Shown: piece by piece, positions 21,691-33,594 of the stretch
How positions within the stretch are numbered: the first letter of the stretch is position 1
Layout: every line of letters begins with the position of its first letter
Source of the DNA: Sodalis sp. Ffu
GTDB taxonomy: Bacteria > Pseudomonadota > Gammaproteobacteria > Enterobacterales > Enterobacteriaceae
DNA: 64,000 nt
Reading direction: 5' to 3'
Assembly (NCBI GenBank): GCA_024748595.1
Contig: CP072944.1
Coordinates: 94,001 to 158,000, forward strand
The notes under the pieces: model-generated
What the model saw: only the letters and a program-made list of their open reading frames with translations
What the model was told of the DNA's origin: nothing
Databases searched by the model: none
Position numbers and translations under genes: made by a program

Positions 21691-22793
21691 CAGGCTGGTC
21701 CTCTCACATGCAGCATTCGTCCGCGAATCTTTCTCGCCGGGACGCTGTCCCAAAAATTTAGTACCAGAGTAATTGCTAGATACACTGCATTGGTAAGCCA
21801 TATCCATAGCATCGGGTCGAACTTACCTTTAGCACCGTTAGAACGCAGTGAGGTCTGAAGTAGGAAGAAGATCAAATACAATAGCATAGCTGGTAGCATG
21901 CTCAATATGAGCCCATTCCGTTGGTTTACTGTTGATAGAGGTACGACCATTATCGCCATAATAAGCACCGATACCACGAGGGTCAGGCGCCAGTGCAATT
22001 CGGCGCGCGCCTTTGGTTCTGGCAAATTCCATAGTTGGGGTAGTGTCATTTGTTCGACGTCATTGCTGTTCACCGCCACTGCGCGGTGATTAATTAACGC
22101 CTGATATTGGATAAAATCAGTGATACGGAAATCCTGCTGTTGCGCGTTGCCCTCATAGCGTGTGCCTTTATTCAGAATAATTAATTGGGAACCGTTTGGT
22201 TTCATGACCATATATCCTTGATCTGCAATTATCACCGATGGGCGCGTGTTGCCATGCGGCTTGAAATGAGCTAGGAAAACATGTTGAAATCGTTTCTCTT
22301 TGATATTGCTGACAAACAACACTGTGTTGCCATTTTTTGTCGATTTGAATTGCCCTTCCACTATAGCCACTATGTTGGGATTGGCCTTAGCCTCCGACAA
22401 TAACTGGTCTTGATGGCGTGAGGACCAGGGAGATAACCAAATCACGTTTATCACCTCTAACAACGCTGTTACCAGGCTGAGCACTAGTGTAGCTCTGATA
22501 AGCACATTTTTTCCTAGTCCGCAGGCGTGCATTACTGTAATTTCGCTTTCTGTATACAGATGACTCAGGGTCATTAATAATCCGAGGAATAAGCTGAGAG
22601 GCAAAATTAATTGGGCCATATTCGGTATGCCCAAGCCGAGTAAGGATAACACCAGGTTTGTCGGAATATCGCCGTTTACCGTTGCACCTAATATTCGTAC
22701 TAATTTTTGACAAAAAAAGATCAAAAGCAATATGAACAGGATGGCAAGCTGGTTTTTAAATGTTTCCCGAATCAAATATCTAGTGATTATCAC
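21690..22793 (-). CDS. lptF: LptF, LPS-export ABC permease
   Basis: This is the partner of LptG in LptB2FG. The 367-residue protein starts with a GTG preceded 7 nt upstream by AGGAGA. It reads MIITRYLIRETFKNQLAILF as in E. coli, with FCQKLVRILG, LPLSLFLGLLMTLSHLY, the coupling segment ESEITVMHACGL, a periplasmic jellyroll domain, and C-terminal helices ending in LVLNFWDSVP. It is divergent from pepA across a 268-bp region, exactly as in E. coli. Confidence 0.95.
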   Translation of the reverse strand: MIITRYLIRETFKNQLAILFILLLIFFCQKLVRILGATVNGDIPTNLVLSLLGLGIPNMAQLILPLSLFLGLLMTLSHLYTESEITVMHACGLGKNVLIRATLVLSLVTALLEVINVIWLSPWSSRHQDQLLSEAKANPNIVAIVEGQFKSTKNGNTVLFVSNIKEKRFQHVFLAHFKPHGNTRPSVIIADQGYMVMKPNGSQLIILNKGTRYEGNAQQQDFRITDFIQYQALINHRAVAVNSNDVEQMTLPQLWNLPEPKARAELHWRLTLVVSVLIMAIMVVPLSTVNQRNGLILSMLPAMLLYLIFFLLQTSLRSNGAKGKFDPMLWIWLTNAVYLAITLVLNFWDSVPARKIRGRMLHVRGPA

Positions 22794-23061
22794 ACTTATT
22801 TCTCCTATGAAAATTTGTTTTTATTGCAAGAAAAGCGATAATTTTATCTTTTAATCCATTATGATATGTATCAGATAGCCATCTTTGAAGTGCGCTCAAG
22901 TATAATAACATAAGCGTTTGAATGTCTTATTGGGTGGAATGATTATCGATAATATCGTTTTTTCATTGTTTAGAGTAAGATTTAAAGTTAATGCAATGGA
23001 GGATGTCTTTGATAAAGATCTATTTTATTCCGCGCTTTGTCTTTAAGATTTAGGAGAGTAC

Positions 23062-24573
23062 ATGGAGTTCAGTGTAAAAAGTGGTAGTCCGGAAAAACAA
23101 CGTACTGCCTGTATCGTCGTTGGTGTATTTGTACCTCGCCGATTATCCTCTGTCGCCGAACAGCTAGATAAGATCAGTGAAGGTTATATTAGTGTGTTCT
23201 TGCGTCGTGGCGAACTTGAAGGCAAGGTAGGGCAAACACTGTTGTTGCATCATGTTCCAAATGTGCTTTCTGAACGCATTCTGCTTATTGGATGCGGCAA
23301 AGAGCGTGAGCTGGATGAACGTCAGTATAAACAAGTGATCCATAAAACGATCAATACCCTGAACGATACTGGCTCCATGGAGGCAGTTTGTTTTTTGACT
23401 GAGTTGCACGTCAAGGGACGCTATACTTATTGGAAAGTACGCCAAGCAGTAGAAACAGTAAAAGAGTCGCAATATACTTTTGATCAGCTGAAAAGCAATA
23501 AAATTGAGCGGCGCCGGCCGCTGCGTAAGATAGTGTTCAACGTGCCAGCTCGCCGCGAGCTGATCAGTGGTGAGCGTGCTATTCAGCACGGTTTAGCGAT
23601 AGCCGACGGCATCAAAGCGGCCAAGGACCTGGGCAATATGCCGCCCAACATTTGTAATTCTAGCTATCTGTCTTCTCAGGCGCAACAGCTAGCGGACGAT
23701 TATAGTAAGACCACCACTCACCAAATCATCGGTGAACAGCAGATGAAAGAACTGGGTATGAATGCCTATCTGGCGGTCGGCCAGGGTTCAACCAACCAAT
23801 CATTGATGTCTATTATAGAATATAAAGGTAATCCTACCCCTGATGCACGTCCGATCGTTTTGGTAGGTAAAGGTATGACCTTTGACACCGGCGGTATTTC
23901 CATTAAGCCCGCCGAGAGTATGGATGAGATGAAGTATGACATGTGCGGTGCAGCCACGGTGTATGGCGTAATGCGCATGGCTATAGAGTTGAATTTACCG
24001 CTGAATATAGTCGGTGTTCTCGCCAGTTGCGAAAATATGATAGATGGCCGTTCTTTCCGTCCGGGCGATGTGGTTACTACTCTCTCTGGTCAAACGGTGG
24101 AAGTGCTGAATACCGATGCTGAAGGCCGGCTGGTACTATGCGATACCCTGACTTACGTCGAACGGTTCGTTCCAGAGGTAGTGATCGATATTGCCACCCT
24201 AACCGGTGCTTGCGTCATTGCCCTTGGGCATAACTTGACCGGGCTGATGTCCAATTATAACCCGTTAGCCCATGAGTTGATCAGTGCCTCCGAACAGGCC
24301 GGCGACCGCGCTTGGCGTTTGCCTTTAGGGAATGAATTTCAGAAGCAGTTGGAATCTAATTTCGCCGATATTGCAAATATCGGCGGGCGGCCCGGCGGTG
24401 CGATTACCGCCGGCTGTTTTCTTTCCCGTTTTGCACGCAAGTATCATTGGGCTCATTTGGATATAGCCGGGACTGCCTGGCGTTCTGGTAAAACCAAAGG
24501 CGCTACCGGCCGGCCGGTAGCAATGCTATCGCAATTCCTTCTTAACCGTTCTGGATTCAACGGTGATGAGTAA
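23062..24573 (+). CDS. pepA: PepA, leucyl aminopeptidase
   Basis: PepA is a cytosolic di-metal M17 aminopeptidase that removes N-terminal residues. In E. coli it also binds DNA, as an accessory factor in Xer recombination and a repressor of carAB. At 503 residues it has the same length as E. coli PepA. The metal-site motifs are present: [15 protein letters not shown] (with T where E. coli has S after FD), [11 protein letters not shown], and the signature NTDAEGRL. The start has a good ribosome site (TAGGAGAG). A 12-bp palindrome ATTATCGATAAT lies about 110 bp upstream (22942-22953). holC and valS follow on the same strand. Confidence 0.96.
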   Translation: MEFSVKSGSPEKQRTACIVVGVFVPRRLSSVAEQLDKISEGYISVFLRRGELEGKVGQTLLLHHVPNVLSERILLIGCGKERELDERQYKQVIHKTINTLNDTGSMEAVCFLTELHVKGRYTYWKVRQAVETVKESQYTFDQLKSNKIERRRPLRKIVFNVPARRELISGERAIQHGLAIADGIKAAKDLGNMPPNICNSSYLSSQAQQLADDYSKTTTHQIIGEQQMKELGMNAYLAVGQGSTNQSLMSIIEYKGNPTPDARPIVLVGKGMTFDTGGISIKPAESMDEMKYDMCGAATVYGVMRMAIELNLPLNIVGVLASCENMIDGRSFRPGDVVTTLSGQTVEVLNTDAEGRLVLCDTLTYVERFVPEVVIDIATLTGACVIALGHNLTGLMSNYNPLAHELISASEQAGDRAWRLPLGNEFQKQLESNFADIANIGGRPGGAITAGCFLSRFARKYHWAHLDIAGTAWRSGKTKGATGRPVAMLSQFLLNRSGFNGDE

Positions 24574-24653
24574 CCGAAGATATGCTTGAGTGGGCGTTGT
24601 TTGCTTCTGGTTATTTTTTCCTTACCCATTTGATGGTAAATCAAGCAGGCTAC

Positions 24654-25118
24654 ATGAAAAACGTGACCTTCTATCTGCTCGACGAGCATATGATTAAAGA
24701 TGGGTTAACTGCTGTGGAGCGGCTCGCCTGTGATTTGGCGGCCATTAAGTGGCGGGAAGGGAAGTTGGTGCTTATCGCCTGCGAAGATCATGTGCAGGCG
24801 CTGAAGTTGGATGATGCGTTGTGGGTGCGCGATCCGAACTCTTTCTTGCCACATAATCTATCGGGGGAAGGGCCGAGCTATGGAGCGCCGCTGGAAGTAT
24901 GTTGGCCCCAGCGCCACTGCAACTCGCCGCGAGATTTGCTGATTAGTTTGCTGCCAAGTTGTGCAGATTTTGCTTTCGCTTTTCATGAAGTGATAGACTT
25001 TGTTCCGTATGAAGATATTTCAAAACAGTTAGCACGCGATCGCTATAAAGCTTACCGCAGTCTTGGCTTCCAATTGATTACGGCTAATCTACCAACGCTA
25101 GTGAATAACGACACATAA
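24654..25118 (+). CDS. holC: HolC, DNA polymerase III chi subunit
   Basis: Chi links the clamp loader (through psi) to single-strand binding protein. The product reads [72 protein letters not shown], the familiar order of E. coli HolC. I start it at 24654 to match the E. coli N-terminus; an upstream in-frame ATG at 24582 would add 24 residues with no similarity. It has 154 residues against 147 in E. coli. Its stop overlaps the valS start by one base (TAATG), so the pair is coupled as in E. coli. Confidence 0.92.
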   Translation: MKNVTFYLLDEHMIKDGLTAVERLACDLAAIKWREGKLVLIACEDHVQALKLDDALWVRDPNSFLPHNLSGEGPSYGAPLEVCWPQRHCNSPRDLLISLLPSCADFAFAFHEVIDFVPYEDISKQLARDRYKAYRSLGFQLITANLPTLVNNDT

Positions 25119-27973
25119 TGAATAAAATATATAATCCTAAAGATATTGAACAATCGTTGTACGGGTACTGGGAACAGCAGGGTTATTTTAAGCCTAACGG
25201 CGATACAAGCCATGATAGTTACTGCATCATGCTCCCGCCGCCAAATGTGACTGGCCGTCTGCATATGGGGCATGCTTTCCAGCAGACTATTATGGATACG
25301 CTGATTCGTTATCAGCGTATGCAAGGGAAAAATACTTTATGGCAAGCTGGAATGGACCACGCTGGTATTGCTACTCAGATGGTGGTGGAGCGTAAGATCG
25401 CAGATGAAGAGGGCAAAACCCGTCATGACTACGGCCGCGATGCTTTTATCGATAAAATCTGGCAGTGGAAAGCGCAATCCGGTGGTATAATTACTTATCA
25501 AATGCGCCGCCTGGGCAACTCAGTGGATTGGGATCGTGAACGTTTCACCATGGATAAAGGTTTATCCAATGCGGTGAATGAGGTATTTGTTCGCTTGTAT
25601 CAAGAGAATTTAATTTATCGTGGTAAACGCCTGGTTAATTGGAATCCGAAATTGCGTACAGCGATCTCCGATCTAGAAGTGGAAAATCTCGCATCTAAAG
25701 GTTTCATATGGCACTTGCGTTATCCATTGGACGATGGTGTTGAGACTGCCGAGGGCTTGAATTATATAGTTGTGGCTACTACCCGTCCGGAAACTATGCT
25801 TGGCGATACGGGTGTGGCGGTTCACCCGGCAGATCCGCGTTATAATGAGCTGATTGGAAAATATGTTCTGCTGCCGTTAATCAGACGCCGTATCCCGATC
25901 GTTGCTGACGAGCATGTAGATATGATCAAGGGAACTGGTTGTGTAAAGATTAGCCCGGCCCATGACTTTAATGACTATGAAGTAGGTAAGCGCCACGGCT
26001 TGCCGATGATCAATATTTTCACTTTTAATGGAGATATACGTCAGGAAGCCGAGGTGTTTGATACCCATGGCGAAGCCAGCGATGTGCAGCCGCGTGACAT
26101 CCCTGAAGTGTTTCGTGGCTTAGAGCGTTTCGCTGCCCGTAAGGCGCTAGTGGCGGAATTTGATCGGCTTGGCCTGTTGCAGGAGGTGAAAGTGCACGAT
26201 CTGACTGTGCCTTACGGTGAGCGAGACGGTGTTGTGATCGAACCGATGCTGACCGACCAGTGGTACGTCCGTACCGCACCGCTAGCCAAAATAGCAGTGG
26301 AAGCAGTGGAACAGGGCGAGATCCAGTTTATACCCAAGCAATATAAGAATATATATTTTAGCTGGATGCATGATATTCAAGATTGGTGTATTTCTCGTCA
26401 GTTGTGGTGGGGTCACCGCATTCCGGCCTGGTATGATGATCATGGCCGTGTATATGTAGGGCGTGACGAAGCAGAAGTCCGCCAGCAAAATCAATTGGGC
26501 GACCAGGTGGTGTTGCGCCAGGACGACGATGTGCTGGATACTTGGTTCTCTTCTGGATTGTGGACATTCTCTACCCTTGGCTGGCCAGAAAATACTGAGG
26601 CATTGCGTACCTTTCATCCGAGCAACGTTGTGGTGAGTGGTTTCGATATCATCTTTTTTTGGATAGCCCGCATGATAATGTTGACCATGCACTTTATAAA
26701 AGATGAAAATGGTAAGTCGCAAGTGCCGTTCAAAATTGTTTATATGACCGGCCTTATCCGTGATGAAGAAGGGCAAAAAATGTCTAAATCTAAGGGTAAT
26801 GTCATAGATCCACTGGATATGGTGGACGGTATTTTGTTAGCCGACCTATTGGAAAAACGTACCGGTAATATGATGCAGCCGCAGCTGTCTGAAAAAATTC
26901 GCAAGCGTACCGAAAAAGAGTTTCCGAACGGCATCGAGCCTTACGGTACCGACGCTCTGCGTTTTACCCTGGCAGCATTGTCCTCGCCTGGTCGCGATAT
27001 TCGTTGGGATATGAAACGTCTGGAGGGTTACCGTAATTTTTGTAACAAGTTGTGGAACGCTAGCCGCTTTGTGCTAATGAATACCAAAGATCAAGATTGC
27101 TGCTTGCATAGCGGTGATAAAGGCTTGTTGCTAGCGGATCGATGGATCCTAGCGGAATTCAATCAAACAGTAAAAGCATTCCGCGCGGCTCTGGATAACT
27201 ATCGTTTTGATTTGGCTGCTTCTATTCTGTATGAGTTTACCTGGTACCAATTTTGCGATTGGTATTTAGAATTGAGCAAACCGATAATGAGCAGCGGTAG
27301 TAAAGCTGAAAGGCGCGGTACCCGCCATACGTTGCTAAACGTGTTAAAAGCGCTTTTGCGCCTATCACATCCAGTGATTCCATTCATTACTGAAACCATC
27401 TGGCAGGAGTTGAAGCACCTCACCTGCTGTCAGTATGATAGCCTCATGCTGCAGCCATTCCCTGTCTTTGACGCGCGCCTTATTGATGTCAGCGCATTTA
27501 CTGATTTAGAGTGGATTAAGCAGGTAGTGCTCGCGGTTCGGACCATTCGCACTGAGATGAAAATCGCTCCCGGCAAGCTGTTGGAGGTGTTGCTGCGCGA
27601 CGCTTCAACCGATGCGCAGCGATTGGTCAATGATAATCTCCGTATTATTCTTACCTTAGCGCGGCTAAAAAGTATTACGGTCCTACCGTCTTATGAGAAA
27701 TATCCAGTGTCGGTCACAAAGCTGGTAAACGGAGCCGAGCTATTGATCCCGATGGTAGGCTTGATTGATAAGCAGGCCGAGTTGTCTCGTCTGGCCAAAG
27801 AAATGGCGCGTCTCGACGATGAAATCAGTCGAATTGCGCTTAAGTTGGGCAACAAAAGCTTTATTGGCTATGCTCCAAAAGCGGTGGTGTCTAAAGAGCG
27901 CGAAAAGATGAAAAATTACCAGCATTCTAAGGTAAAATTGTTAGAGCAGCAAACTACTATCGCCGGGTTATAA
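25118..27973 (+). CDS. valS: ValS, valyl-tRNA synthetase
   Basis: ValS charges tRNA-Val and edits mischarged threonine. It is a class I enzyme of 951 residues, the same length as E. coli ValS. The HIGH-type motif is HMGH at residues 49-52 ([15 protein letters not shown]) and KMSKS is at 554-558. The CP1 editing domain ([20 protein letters not shown]), the anticodon-binding domain and the C-terminal coiled-coil arm ([20 protein letters not shown]) are present. One oddity is residue 79: the near-invariant GTDHAG motif reads GMDHAG, a Thr to Met change explained by a single ACG to ATG transition. The gene is otherwise intact and surely under selection. Confidence 0.96.
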   Translation: MNKIYNPKDIEQSLYGYWEQQGYFKPNGDTSHDSYCIMLPPPNVTGRLHMGHAFQQTIMDTLIRYQRMQGKNTLWQAGMDHAGIATQMVVERKIADEEGKTRHDYGRDAFIDKIWQWKAQSGGIITYQMRRLGNSVDWDRERFTMDKGLSNAVNEVFVRLYQENLIYRGKRLVNWNPKLRTAISDLEVENLASKGFIWHLRYPLDDGVETAEGLNYIVVATTRPETMLGDTGVAVHPADPRYNELIGKYVLLPLIRRRIPIVADEHVDMIKGTGCVKISPAHDFNDYEVGKRHGLPMINIFTFNGDIRQEAEVFDTHGEASDVQPRDIPEVFRGLERFAARKALVAEFDRLGLLQEVKVHDLTVPYGERDGVVIEPMLTDQWYVRTAPLAKIAVEAVEQGEIQFIPKQYKNIYFSWMHDIQDWCISRQLWWGHRIPAWYDDHGRVYVGRDEAEVRQQNQLGDQVVLRQDDDVLDTWFSSGLWTFSTLGWPENTEALRTFHPSNVVVSGFDIIFFWIARMIMLTMHFIKDENGKSQVPFKIVYMTGLIRDEEGQKMSKSKGNVIDPLDMVDGILLADLLEKRTGNMMQPQLSEKIRKRTEKEFPNGIEPYGTDALRFTLAALSSPGRDIRWDMKRLEGYRNFCNKLWNASRFVLMNTKDQDCCLHSGDKGLLLADRWILAEFNQTVKAFRAALDNYRFDLAASILYEFTWYQFCDWYLELSKPIMSSGSKAERRGTRHTLLNVLKALLRLSHPVIPFITETIWQELKHLTCCQYDSLMLQPFPVFDARLIDVSAFTDLEWIKQVVLAVRTIRTEMKIAPGKLLEVLLRDASTDAQRLVNDNLRIILTLARLKSITVLPSYEKYPVSVTKLVNGAELLIPMVGLIDKQAELSRLAKEMARLDDEISRIALKLGNKSFIGYAPKAVVSKEREKMKNYQHSKVKLLEQQTTIAGL

Positions 27974-28929
27974 TCCTGTACATTATAGTTAGTTGCCGCT
28001 TTCTAGTGCTATATTTATTAAATGTCATTCACCGCTGCTCTATTTTAGCTATACACACCCGGTCATTGGCTTTTATTACCATGTGTCGCGAGTAAAAAGG
28101 GGAATGTACACAGTACAATACTATAACTTGCAAGCACATTCTGCAAGTCATGCTCAAATGCAACGGCGATGATAGTTTGGTGTATTGAAATCGATGAGAT
28201 CTACGTAGGGGGGGGTGAACGGACGGAAAGTGCAAACGCGGTGTTACTCATTAGTTTTTACCTGAGCTGTGTTAACCCAATTTGCAATGTCCTCAGTGCT
28301 GACCTTTCAGTAGTTTATGCTGTGAGTAATAAGAATATGTGATTTTATTTCAGATATTTCATGAAATGATTTTATTATCATGAGTGATTGCTACTGGAGA
28401 GATAGGTCTAATCATCGTTTTTTAAATAGGATTGGTCCATGACTAGCACATATAGATTACCATGCCATTCATGGTATGCATGTGTTTTTTACTTGGCGAA
28501 TTTTATCAATGTAATTAGTGCTTATATTTGGTTATACGGATACTGTTGATTTTGTAGCTGAGATGATAACAACACCGATGCTATATTGGTTACTGAGCTG
28601 GCTGAACTATATACTTAATCAAGTTACTTTATAGCCCATCATCTTATTGAAAATTAAATAAATTAGGCTAGTAATTTTACTATTCCGTAATGGTCATTAC
28701 CATTATTTTGATGTCAAAATGAATGTGTTGCTTGACATTATAAGCATTATAAAGTTTCTAAATTCTAATTGCATTACTATAAAATTTAATATCATGATAA
28801 TAACTGGAACACGCGGCGATATTGTTTAAAATTAAAAGTTAATTTTTTAAGCACCATGATATAACGTATGCAAAAGCATGATCAGTCAAAAAAGCAATAG
28901 CGATTGTGGTATATAATAAATATATAATA
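27974..28929. other. Decayed spacer between valS and argI
   Basis: In E. coli yjgN and yjgM lie here. I found no clear trace of either on the minus strand. An eight-G run occurs at 28207-28214. From about 28320 the sequence is AT-rich and featureless. Confidence 0.35.
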
Positions 28930-29212
28930 TTCATTATAACGCTGATTACTAAAATTAGACCGCTGAAAACAAAAGCTCAGCTCTTATTGATATGCTTTGG
29001 TGTAGAGAGAGCATGTAGAGATATTCATGTCATGAATAAAACGATTATTTTGGTATATTTCTGATATTATCAAATTATGATATCCAGTAGAGTATACACT
29101 GAATAAAGTGCTTCAGTTAAGTATGTTTGTTACCAAACAAGTAACGTAAATAATTTTAATAACTATTTTAAGTGATTAAGAAAATCCTATAGCTAAATTT
29201 ATTCAATAAAAG
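28930..29212 (+). mobile_element. IS903-group relic, copy 7 (3' part)
   Basis: The last third of the transposase can be followed: DIHVMNKTI (against ETAMFRIKT), YQIMISSRVYTLNKVLQLSM (against the DYDAQ...KALNKMTRLGM region). The right end TTTATTCAATAAAAG follows at about 29198-29212. The tail is nearly the same as the tails at 62970 and 63765. Confidence 0.65.
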
Positions 29213-29429
29213 TACAGTAGATGGTGAGGGATTGTACAGTGCTTATTGGATCATTACGCATGATGCGGGTATCGTATTGTACGATCCATCTTTGTTATGA
29301 GCTGGATTTTGATCGCGTTCAAGGTTATCTGAAAACTATCTCTATCTGCTCCAGCCAGACCAGCGAAGTGGTGTTATATGTTAAATTTAATTTCAACGTA
29401 TGTCCGATTTGTAAGAATTGTCCTTCTTA

Positions 29430-29690
29430 AAGCTGCATCAGGATCTTCGAAGTAGATGCTGCCTACATGTAGTACACGCCTAGGCGCTTTATCACCGTAC
29501 ATAATTTCTCCACTTATGCCATTAATCAATTCCGTTTTTTAGGGTAATTTGTTGATCAGATTATATCACATCAGGATGCTCATATCAGTTACCTCGTAGC
29601 TCAGTTTGAACGCTTGATGAGGGTATTGCTGTATTTTACAGTTCGTGATAGTTAAACGTAAAGGTTAAAGATTTGCTATTAGCACTTGAA
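29430..29690 (-). pseudogene. rraB: rraB relic (RNase E inhibitor)
   Basis: RraB modulates RNase E. On the minus strand, divergent from argI as in E. coli, the pieces AFKLSYEVTDMSIL (at about 29600) and VLHVGSIYFEDPD (at about 29460) match AFKLGYEVTDPEEL and DYDGWGTYFEDPD of RraB. The start is lost, and stops and frameshifts lie between the pieces. Confidence 0.65.
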
Positions 29691-29753
29691 ATTGAATATT
29701 CATACTTATATTTATTTAATAAATGCACAAGATATTTTCCGGAGAAACGCGTG

Positions 29754-30758
29754 ATGAATCAGTTATATCAACGATATTTCCTAAGGTTAATGGATTTTAC
29801 GTCTGAGGAAATTAATCAATTACTGGCGTTGGCCACCGATCTGAAACACCAAAAACGCGCAGGTCAGGAAATTCCGCGTCTGACCGGCAAAAATATTGCT
29901 CTTATTTTCGAAAAAGATTCGACGCGTACCCGCTGTTCTTTTGAAGTGGCCGCTTTTGATCAAGGTGCTCATGTAACCTACTTGGGGTTAAGCGGGAGCC
30001 AAATTGGCCATAAGGAATCTATCAAAGATACTGCCCGGATTCTGGGTCGTATGTACGACGGTATACAGTATCGCGGCTATGGCCAGAAGATCGTCGAGAC
30101 ATTGGCGCAATATGCTGGTGTACCTGTATGGAATGGGCTTACTACCGAGTTCCATCCGACTCAGTTACTGGCCGATCTGCTGACCATGCAGGAGCAATTG
30201 CCGGAGAAGTCCCTCAATCAGATGAAACTAGCCTATGTCGGAGACGCACGTAACAATATGGGGAACAGTTTATTGGAAGCAGCCGCGCTGACAGGTCTTG
30301 ATCTGCGTTTGGTGGCTCCTAGTGCCTGTTGGCCGGAGCAGGAGTTGCTTACTGGGTGTCGGCAGCTGGCACAGCAAAACGGAGGCAGTATTACGGTTAC
30401 TGAAGATATCCCTAGCGGCGTGAAGGATGTCGACTTTATTTATACCGACGTGTGGGTATCAATGGGAGAGGATAAGACGGTGTGGCAGGCGCGTACCGCT
30501 TTATTGCGTGACTATCAGGTCAATAGCGCCATGCTGCGCCAGACTGGTAATCCTCAGGTGAAGTTTCTACATTGTCTGCCGTCATTCCACGACGATCAAA
30601 CCACTATCGGTAAGGAGATAGTGGAGCAATATGGTTTGCATGGCGGCATGGAGGTCACTGATGATGTATTCGAATCGTCGCATAGCGTGGTATTCGATCA
30701 AGCAGAAAGCCGTCTGCACACTATTAAAGCGGTGATGGTGGCAACGTTAGCGCCATGA
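29754..30758 (+). CDS. argI: ArgI, ornithine carbamoyltransferase
   Basis: ArgI joins carbamoyl phosphate and ornithine to give citrulline in arginine synthesis. The product is 334 residues, the size of E. coli ArgI. The carbamoyl-phosphate motif STRTRCSFE, the HPTQ loop ([14 protein letters not shown]), DVWVSMGE and the ornithine motif HCLPSFHDD are intact (the usual HCLPAFHD with one conservative change). I start at the ATG at 29754, preceded by GGAGA; an upstream open frame from 29673 would add 27 unrelated residues. A weak ARG-box-like TTGAATATTCATA lies about 60 bp upstream, but its spacing is not canonical. It is retained in the same block as pyrB and pyrI, which use the same carbamoyl phosphate. 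Confidence 0.95.
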   Translation: MNQLYQRYFLRLMDFTSEEINQLLALATDLKHQKRAGQEIPRLTGKNIALIFEKDSTRTRCSFEVAAFDQGAHVTYLGLSGSQIGHKESIKDTARILGRMYDGIQYRGYGQKIVETLAQYAGVPVWNGLTTEFHPTQLLADLLTMQEQLPEKSLNQMKLAYVGDARNNMGNSLLEAAALTGLDLRLVAPSACWPEQELLTGCRQLAQQNGGSITVTEDIPSGVKDVDFIYTDVWVSMGEDKTVWQARTALLRDYQVNSAMLRQTGNPQVKFLHCLPSFHDDQTTIGKEIVEQYGLHGGMEVTDDVFESSHSVVFDQAESRLHTIKAVMVATLAP

Positions 30759-31086
30759 ACCGCAGCGCGGGATAGTGGATAACGCCAGCCATATAAACCC
30801 GTATGGATAAGAAAATAATGCTAAGGCCATGGTATCTCATGGCAATGTAAGATCAGATACGGTCAGGTATTAATGCGGATTGAAGGGTATCAACGTTGCT
30901 TCAATTTTCATCATTGCCTTGTCTTGGTGATATGTTATACAACGATAAACATTTTGATGGCTTTAATATTTGCTTGTTCGCGCTATTTCATCGTTGAGAC
31001 ACTGTGTGATGTAATTAAAGGTAATCCGTAGTTTTCAGGTAAGTAAGGAATAAATTCAAAATAATTAATATTACCGACATCATGTT
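30759..31086. other. Spacer after argI
   Basis: No gene is recognised. A short stem (CCATGGTATCTCATGG, 30819-30834) lies about 65 bp past the stop codon, without a T-run. Confidence 0.3.
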
Positions 31087-31760
31087 ATTTTTATTGAATA
31101 AATTAAACTTTTTTAATAAGTAGAGATAAGTTATCAATTTTGAAGGAAATTCGATTTCTAATGGTGAGCGACAACAAGGTTTTTATCCAACGCAGATCAT
31201 TGACGTTCTGGTGGGATCTTTAGCCCTGACAGACTGGTAAAATAAAACCTAGAATGCGGCAAGATTGGCATATTGCTATGATACTGTTGGTTTAAAGGTT
31301 TTTTGTAAAGATGCATGAAAATACAGCCAAAAAAAGGGCTGATTTGGCGTCAGCGGCATGTGGTGATGATGTCATCACATGACATCATCGTGCTTTGAGT
31401 GATTTTGAGTAATGTAACAGATGCATAAGCACGACTCTATAGTAAATAAACTAAAAATTAAACAAATTACTGTTGACGATGACTTATGGATACGTAGTTG
31501 GAAAATCAAATCACTGATATTCTTTTGAAATAGCCTAATTGGTCATGGGATAATACTGATGGGAATCAAGCATTTGTCAGTCAACATTAAATAGAAAATA
31601 ATGATTACTGGAAACAAAATTGTTTAACTATCAGAAGGTTTTGGCCGGATACAGCCATGGAATGAATAAAATGGCAATCCGGTAAAATTTTAATATTGAA
31701 AGATTTTTGATGCCCAGCTAGGGAGGAAGATATGGTGGCTGGTATACTACTTGAATAAAC
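31087..31760 (+). mobile_element. IS903-group relic, copy 8
   Basis: The left end TTATTGAATAAATTAAA lies at about 31090. The transposase starts at 31161 and, after a small deletion, reads NKVFIQRRSLTFWWD, very like NKALIQRGSLTFWLD of the family, before a stop. Later pieces are NQAFVSQH, ENNDYWKQN and DTAMES-K at about 31565-31680. An internal 10-bp hairpin lies at 31365-31389. Confidence 0.78.
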
Positions 31761-32102
31761 TTTAGGTTTTTCGAATAACTAAACTAGTAATTCAACCAAT
31801 TTGTGTAAAGCTTGAGCGGGATAATAAAGGTGATGGTAAATAGCATTTATTTTCACAACGAATCCTTCGCGCACCTACCTACGTAATAATAACCAATATT
31901 TTAATGCTTGAAGCATTGTACCACTGGTTACAATGCTGGGTAATTTGCCCGGGATGATTTATGTGCAACTATAGCGCGTTTGATAATACTCAGCTGCATG
32001 ATAAACAGTCAGTGGCAGCGTTTCGAGTTTTTTGCGTATAGCCTTGGTTCTTCCATGCGTCATATGCGTCATTATCGGCATCCGTAATGAGGTAAAATAA
32101 AG
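31761..32102. other. pyrB upstream region
   Basis: In E. coli pyrBI is controlled by UTP-sensitive attenuation through the pyrL leader. I looked for a leader peptide and a GC-rich terminator ending in a T-run before 32103 and did not find them. Only a TTTTTT run at 32028-32033 and a short duplicated ATGCGTCAT (about 32054-32072) are seen. Attenuation may have been lost. Confidence 0.4.
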
Positions 32103-33038
32103 ATGATTAATTACCTTTATCAAAGGAGTATCATTTCCATTAATGATTTAAGACGCGATGAATTGGAGCTGGTGTTAGCCACAGCAGCTTGTCTCAAGAC
32201 ATGCCCTCAGCCAGAGTTACTGAATCATAAAGTGATCGCTAGTTGTTTTTTTGAAGCGTCTACCCGCACTCGTCTATCTTTTGAAACTGCTATTCATCGA
32301 CTTGGTGCGTCGGTGGTGGGTTTTTCCGATGCTGGAAATACCTCTTTGGGAAAAAAGGGCGAGACTCTCGTTGACACTATTTCAGTTATCAGTACCTACG
32401 TGGATGCCATCGTCATGCGCCATCCGCAAGAGGGAGCAGCGCGATTAGCCACAGAATTTTCCGGTCAGGTGCCGATTCTTAACGCTGGAGATGGTGCCAA
32501 TCAACATCCGACCCAAACATTGCTTGATCTCTTTACTATCCAAGAAACTCAGTGTCGGCTGGATCATCTCAGCGTCGCAATGGTAGGCGATCTAAAGTAT
32601 GGTCGTACTGTGCACTCTTTGACGCAGGCGCTTGCTAAATTTGACGGCAACCGTTTTTATTTTATCGCACCGCAGGCGTTGGCAATGCCTGCTTATTTGT
32701 TGCATATGCTGGACGAGAAGGGTCTTCACTATAGCGTGCATACCAGTATCGAAGAGGTTGTGTCTGAATTAGATATCCTATATATGACTCGGATACAAAA
32801 AGAGCGCTTGGATCCCTCGGAGTACGCCAACGTGAAAGCGCAGTTTATACTGCGGGTCAGTGATCTGGTTCAGGCACGCAGCAATCTTAAGATATTGCAT
32901 CCTTTGCCTAGGGTGGATGAAATAGCCTATGAAATGGACTGTATACCTTATGCTTACTATTTCCAGCAGGCTGGCAATGGCATTTTTGCCCGCCAGGCGT
33001 TGCTGGCTCTGGTATTAAATCAACATTTGGTTGGATAA
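32103..33038 (+). CDS. pyrB: PyrB, aspartate carbamoyltransferase catalytic chain
   Basis: PyrB joins carbamoyl phosphate and aspartate, the committed step of pyrimidine synthesis. It has 311 residues, as in E. coli. STRTRLSFE, the mobile loop [39 protein letters not shown], and the aspartate-site HPLPRVDEI are all intact. A GAGG ribosome site precedes the ATG. The pyrI start lies 17 bp after the stop, so the two form an operon encoding the c6r6 holoenzyme. Confidence 0.96.
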   Translation: MINYLYQRSIISINDLRRDELELVLATAACLKTCPQPELLNHKVIASCFFEASTRTRLSFETAIHRLGASVVGFSDAGNTSLGKKGETLVDTISVISTYVDAIVMRHPQEGAARLATEFSGQVPILNAGDGANQHPTQTLLDLFTIQETQCRLDHLSVAMVGDLKYGRTVHSLTQALAKFDGNRFYFIAPQALAMPAYLLHMLDEKGLHYSVHTSIEEVVSELDILYMTRIQKERLDPSEYANVKAQFILRVSDLVQARSNLKILHPLPRVDEIAYEMDCIPYAYYFQQAGNGIFARQALLALVLNQHLVG

Positions 33039-33054
33039 AGGTGGAAAATCATCC

Positions 33055-33519
33055 ATGGTTCAGGATAATAAATTGCAGGTGGAAGCCATATGTCGCGGTA
33101 CAGTTATCGATCATATCCCAGCTCATGTAGGGATTAAATTGCTCAGTTTATTTAAACTGACTGCTACCGATGAACGTATTACTATTGGTTTAAATTTGCC
33201 CTCTAATCAGCAGGGTAAGAAAGATCTTATCAAGATAGAGAATGTATTTTTGACCGAGGAACAGGCTAACCAGTTGGCGATCTACGCACCTCATGCTACG
33301 GTTAACCGTGTATATAATTACGATGTAGTGCGTAAACTTACGCTGACATTGCCTGAGCATATTGACGGCATCCTGATTTGTCCCAATAGTAACTGCATCA
33401 GCCGTAGTGAGCCTGTAGCATCTAGATTCAGCGTTAATACAAGTGGGCAGCATGCACATTTGAAGTGTAAATATTGTGAGAAAGAGTTTGAGCACCGGGC
33501 GGTGATTCAGGGCACTTGA
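33055..33519 (+). CDS. pyrI: PyrI, aspartate carbamoyltransferase regulatory chain
   Basis: PyrI binds ATP, CTP and UTP and couples them allosterically to PyrB. At 154 residues it is full length. The nucleotide-site N-terminus reads [20 protein letters not shown]. The four zinc cysteines are at residues 109, 114, 138 and 141, exactly as in E. coli. The ATG at 33055 is preceded by AAGGTGG; an upstream ATG at 33031 overlaps pyrB and would add eight residues. Retaining feedback control suggests the pathway still matters. Confidence 0.95.
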   Translation: MVQDNKLQVEAICRGTVIDHIPAHVGIKLLSLFKLTATDERITIGLNLPSNQQGKKDLIKIENVFLTEEQANQLAIYAPHATVNRVYNYDVVRKLTLTLPEHIDGILICPNSNCISRSEPVASRFSVNTSGQHAHLKCKYCEKEFEHRAVIQGT

Positions 33520-33594
33520 ACTGGATAGTGTTTCACTTCCTATAATGCTCGGGGCATGTATTCTTGTGTTTACGTTTAATATTTAGGAGAAGGC

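Noticed and set aside
29688-29712. ARG box upstream of argI
   Set aside because: TTGAATATTCATA has the half-sites but not the usual spacing; too weak to call.
31980-32102. pyrL-type attenuator before pyrB
   Set aside because: No leader peptide with a U-rich pause and no GC-rich terminator stem could be found.
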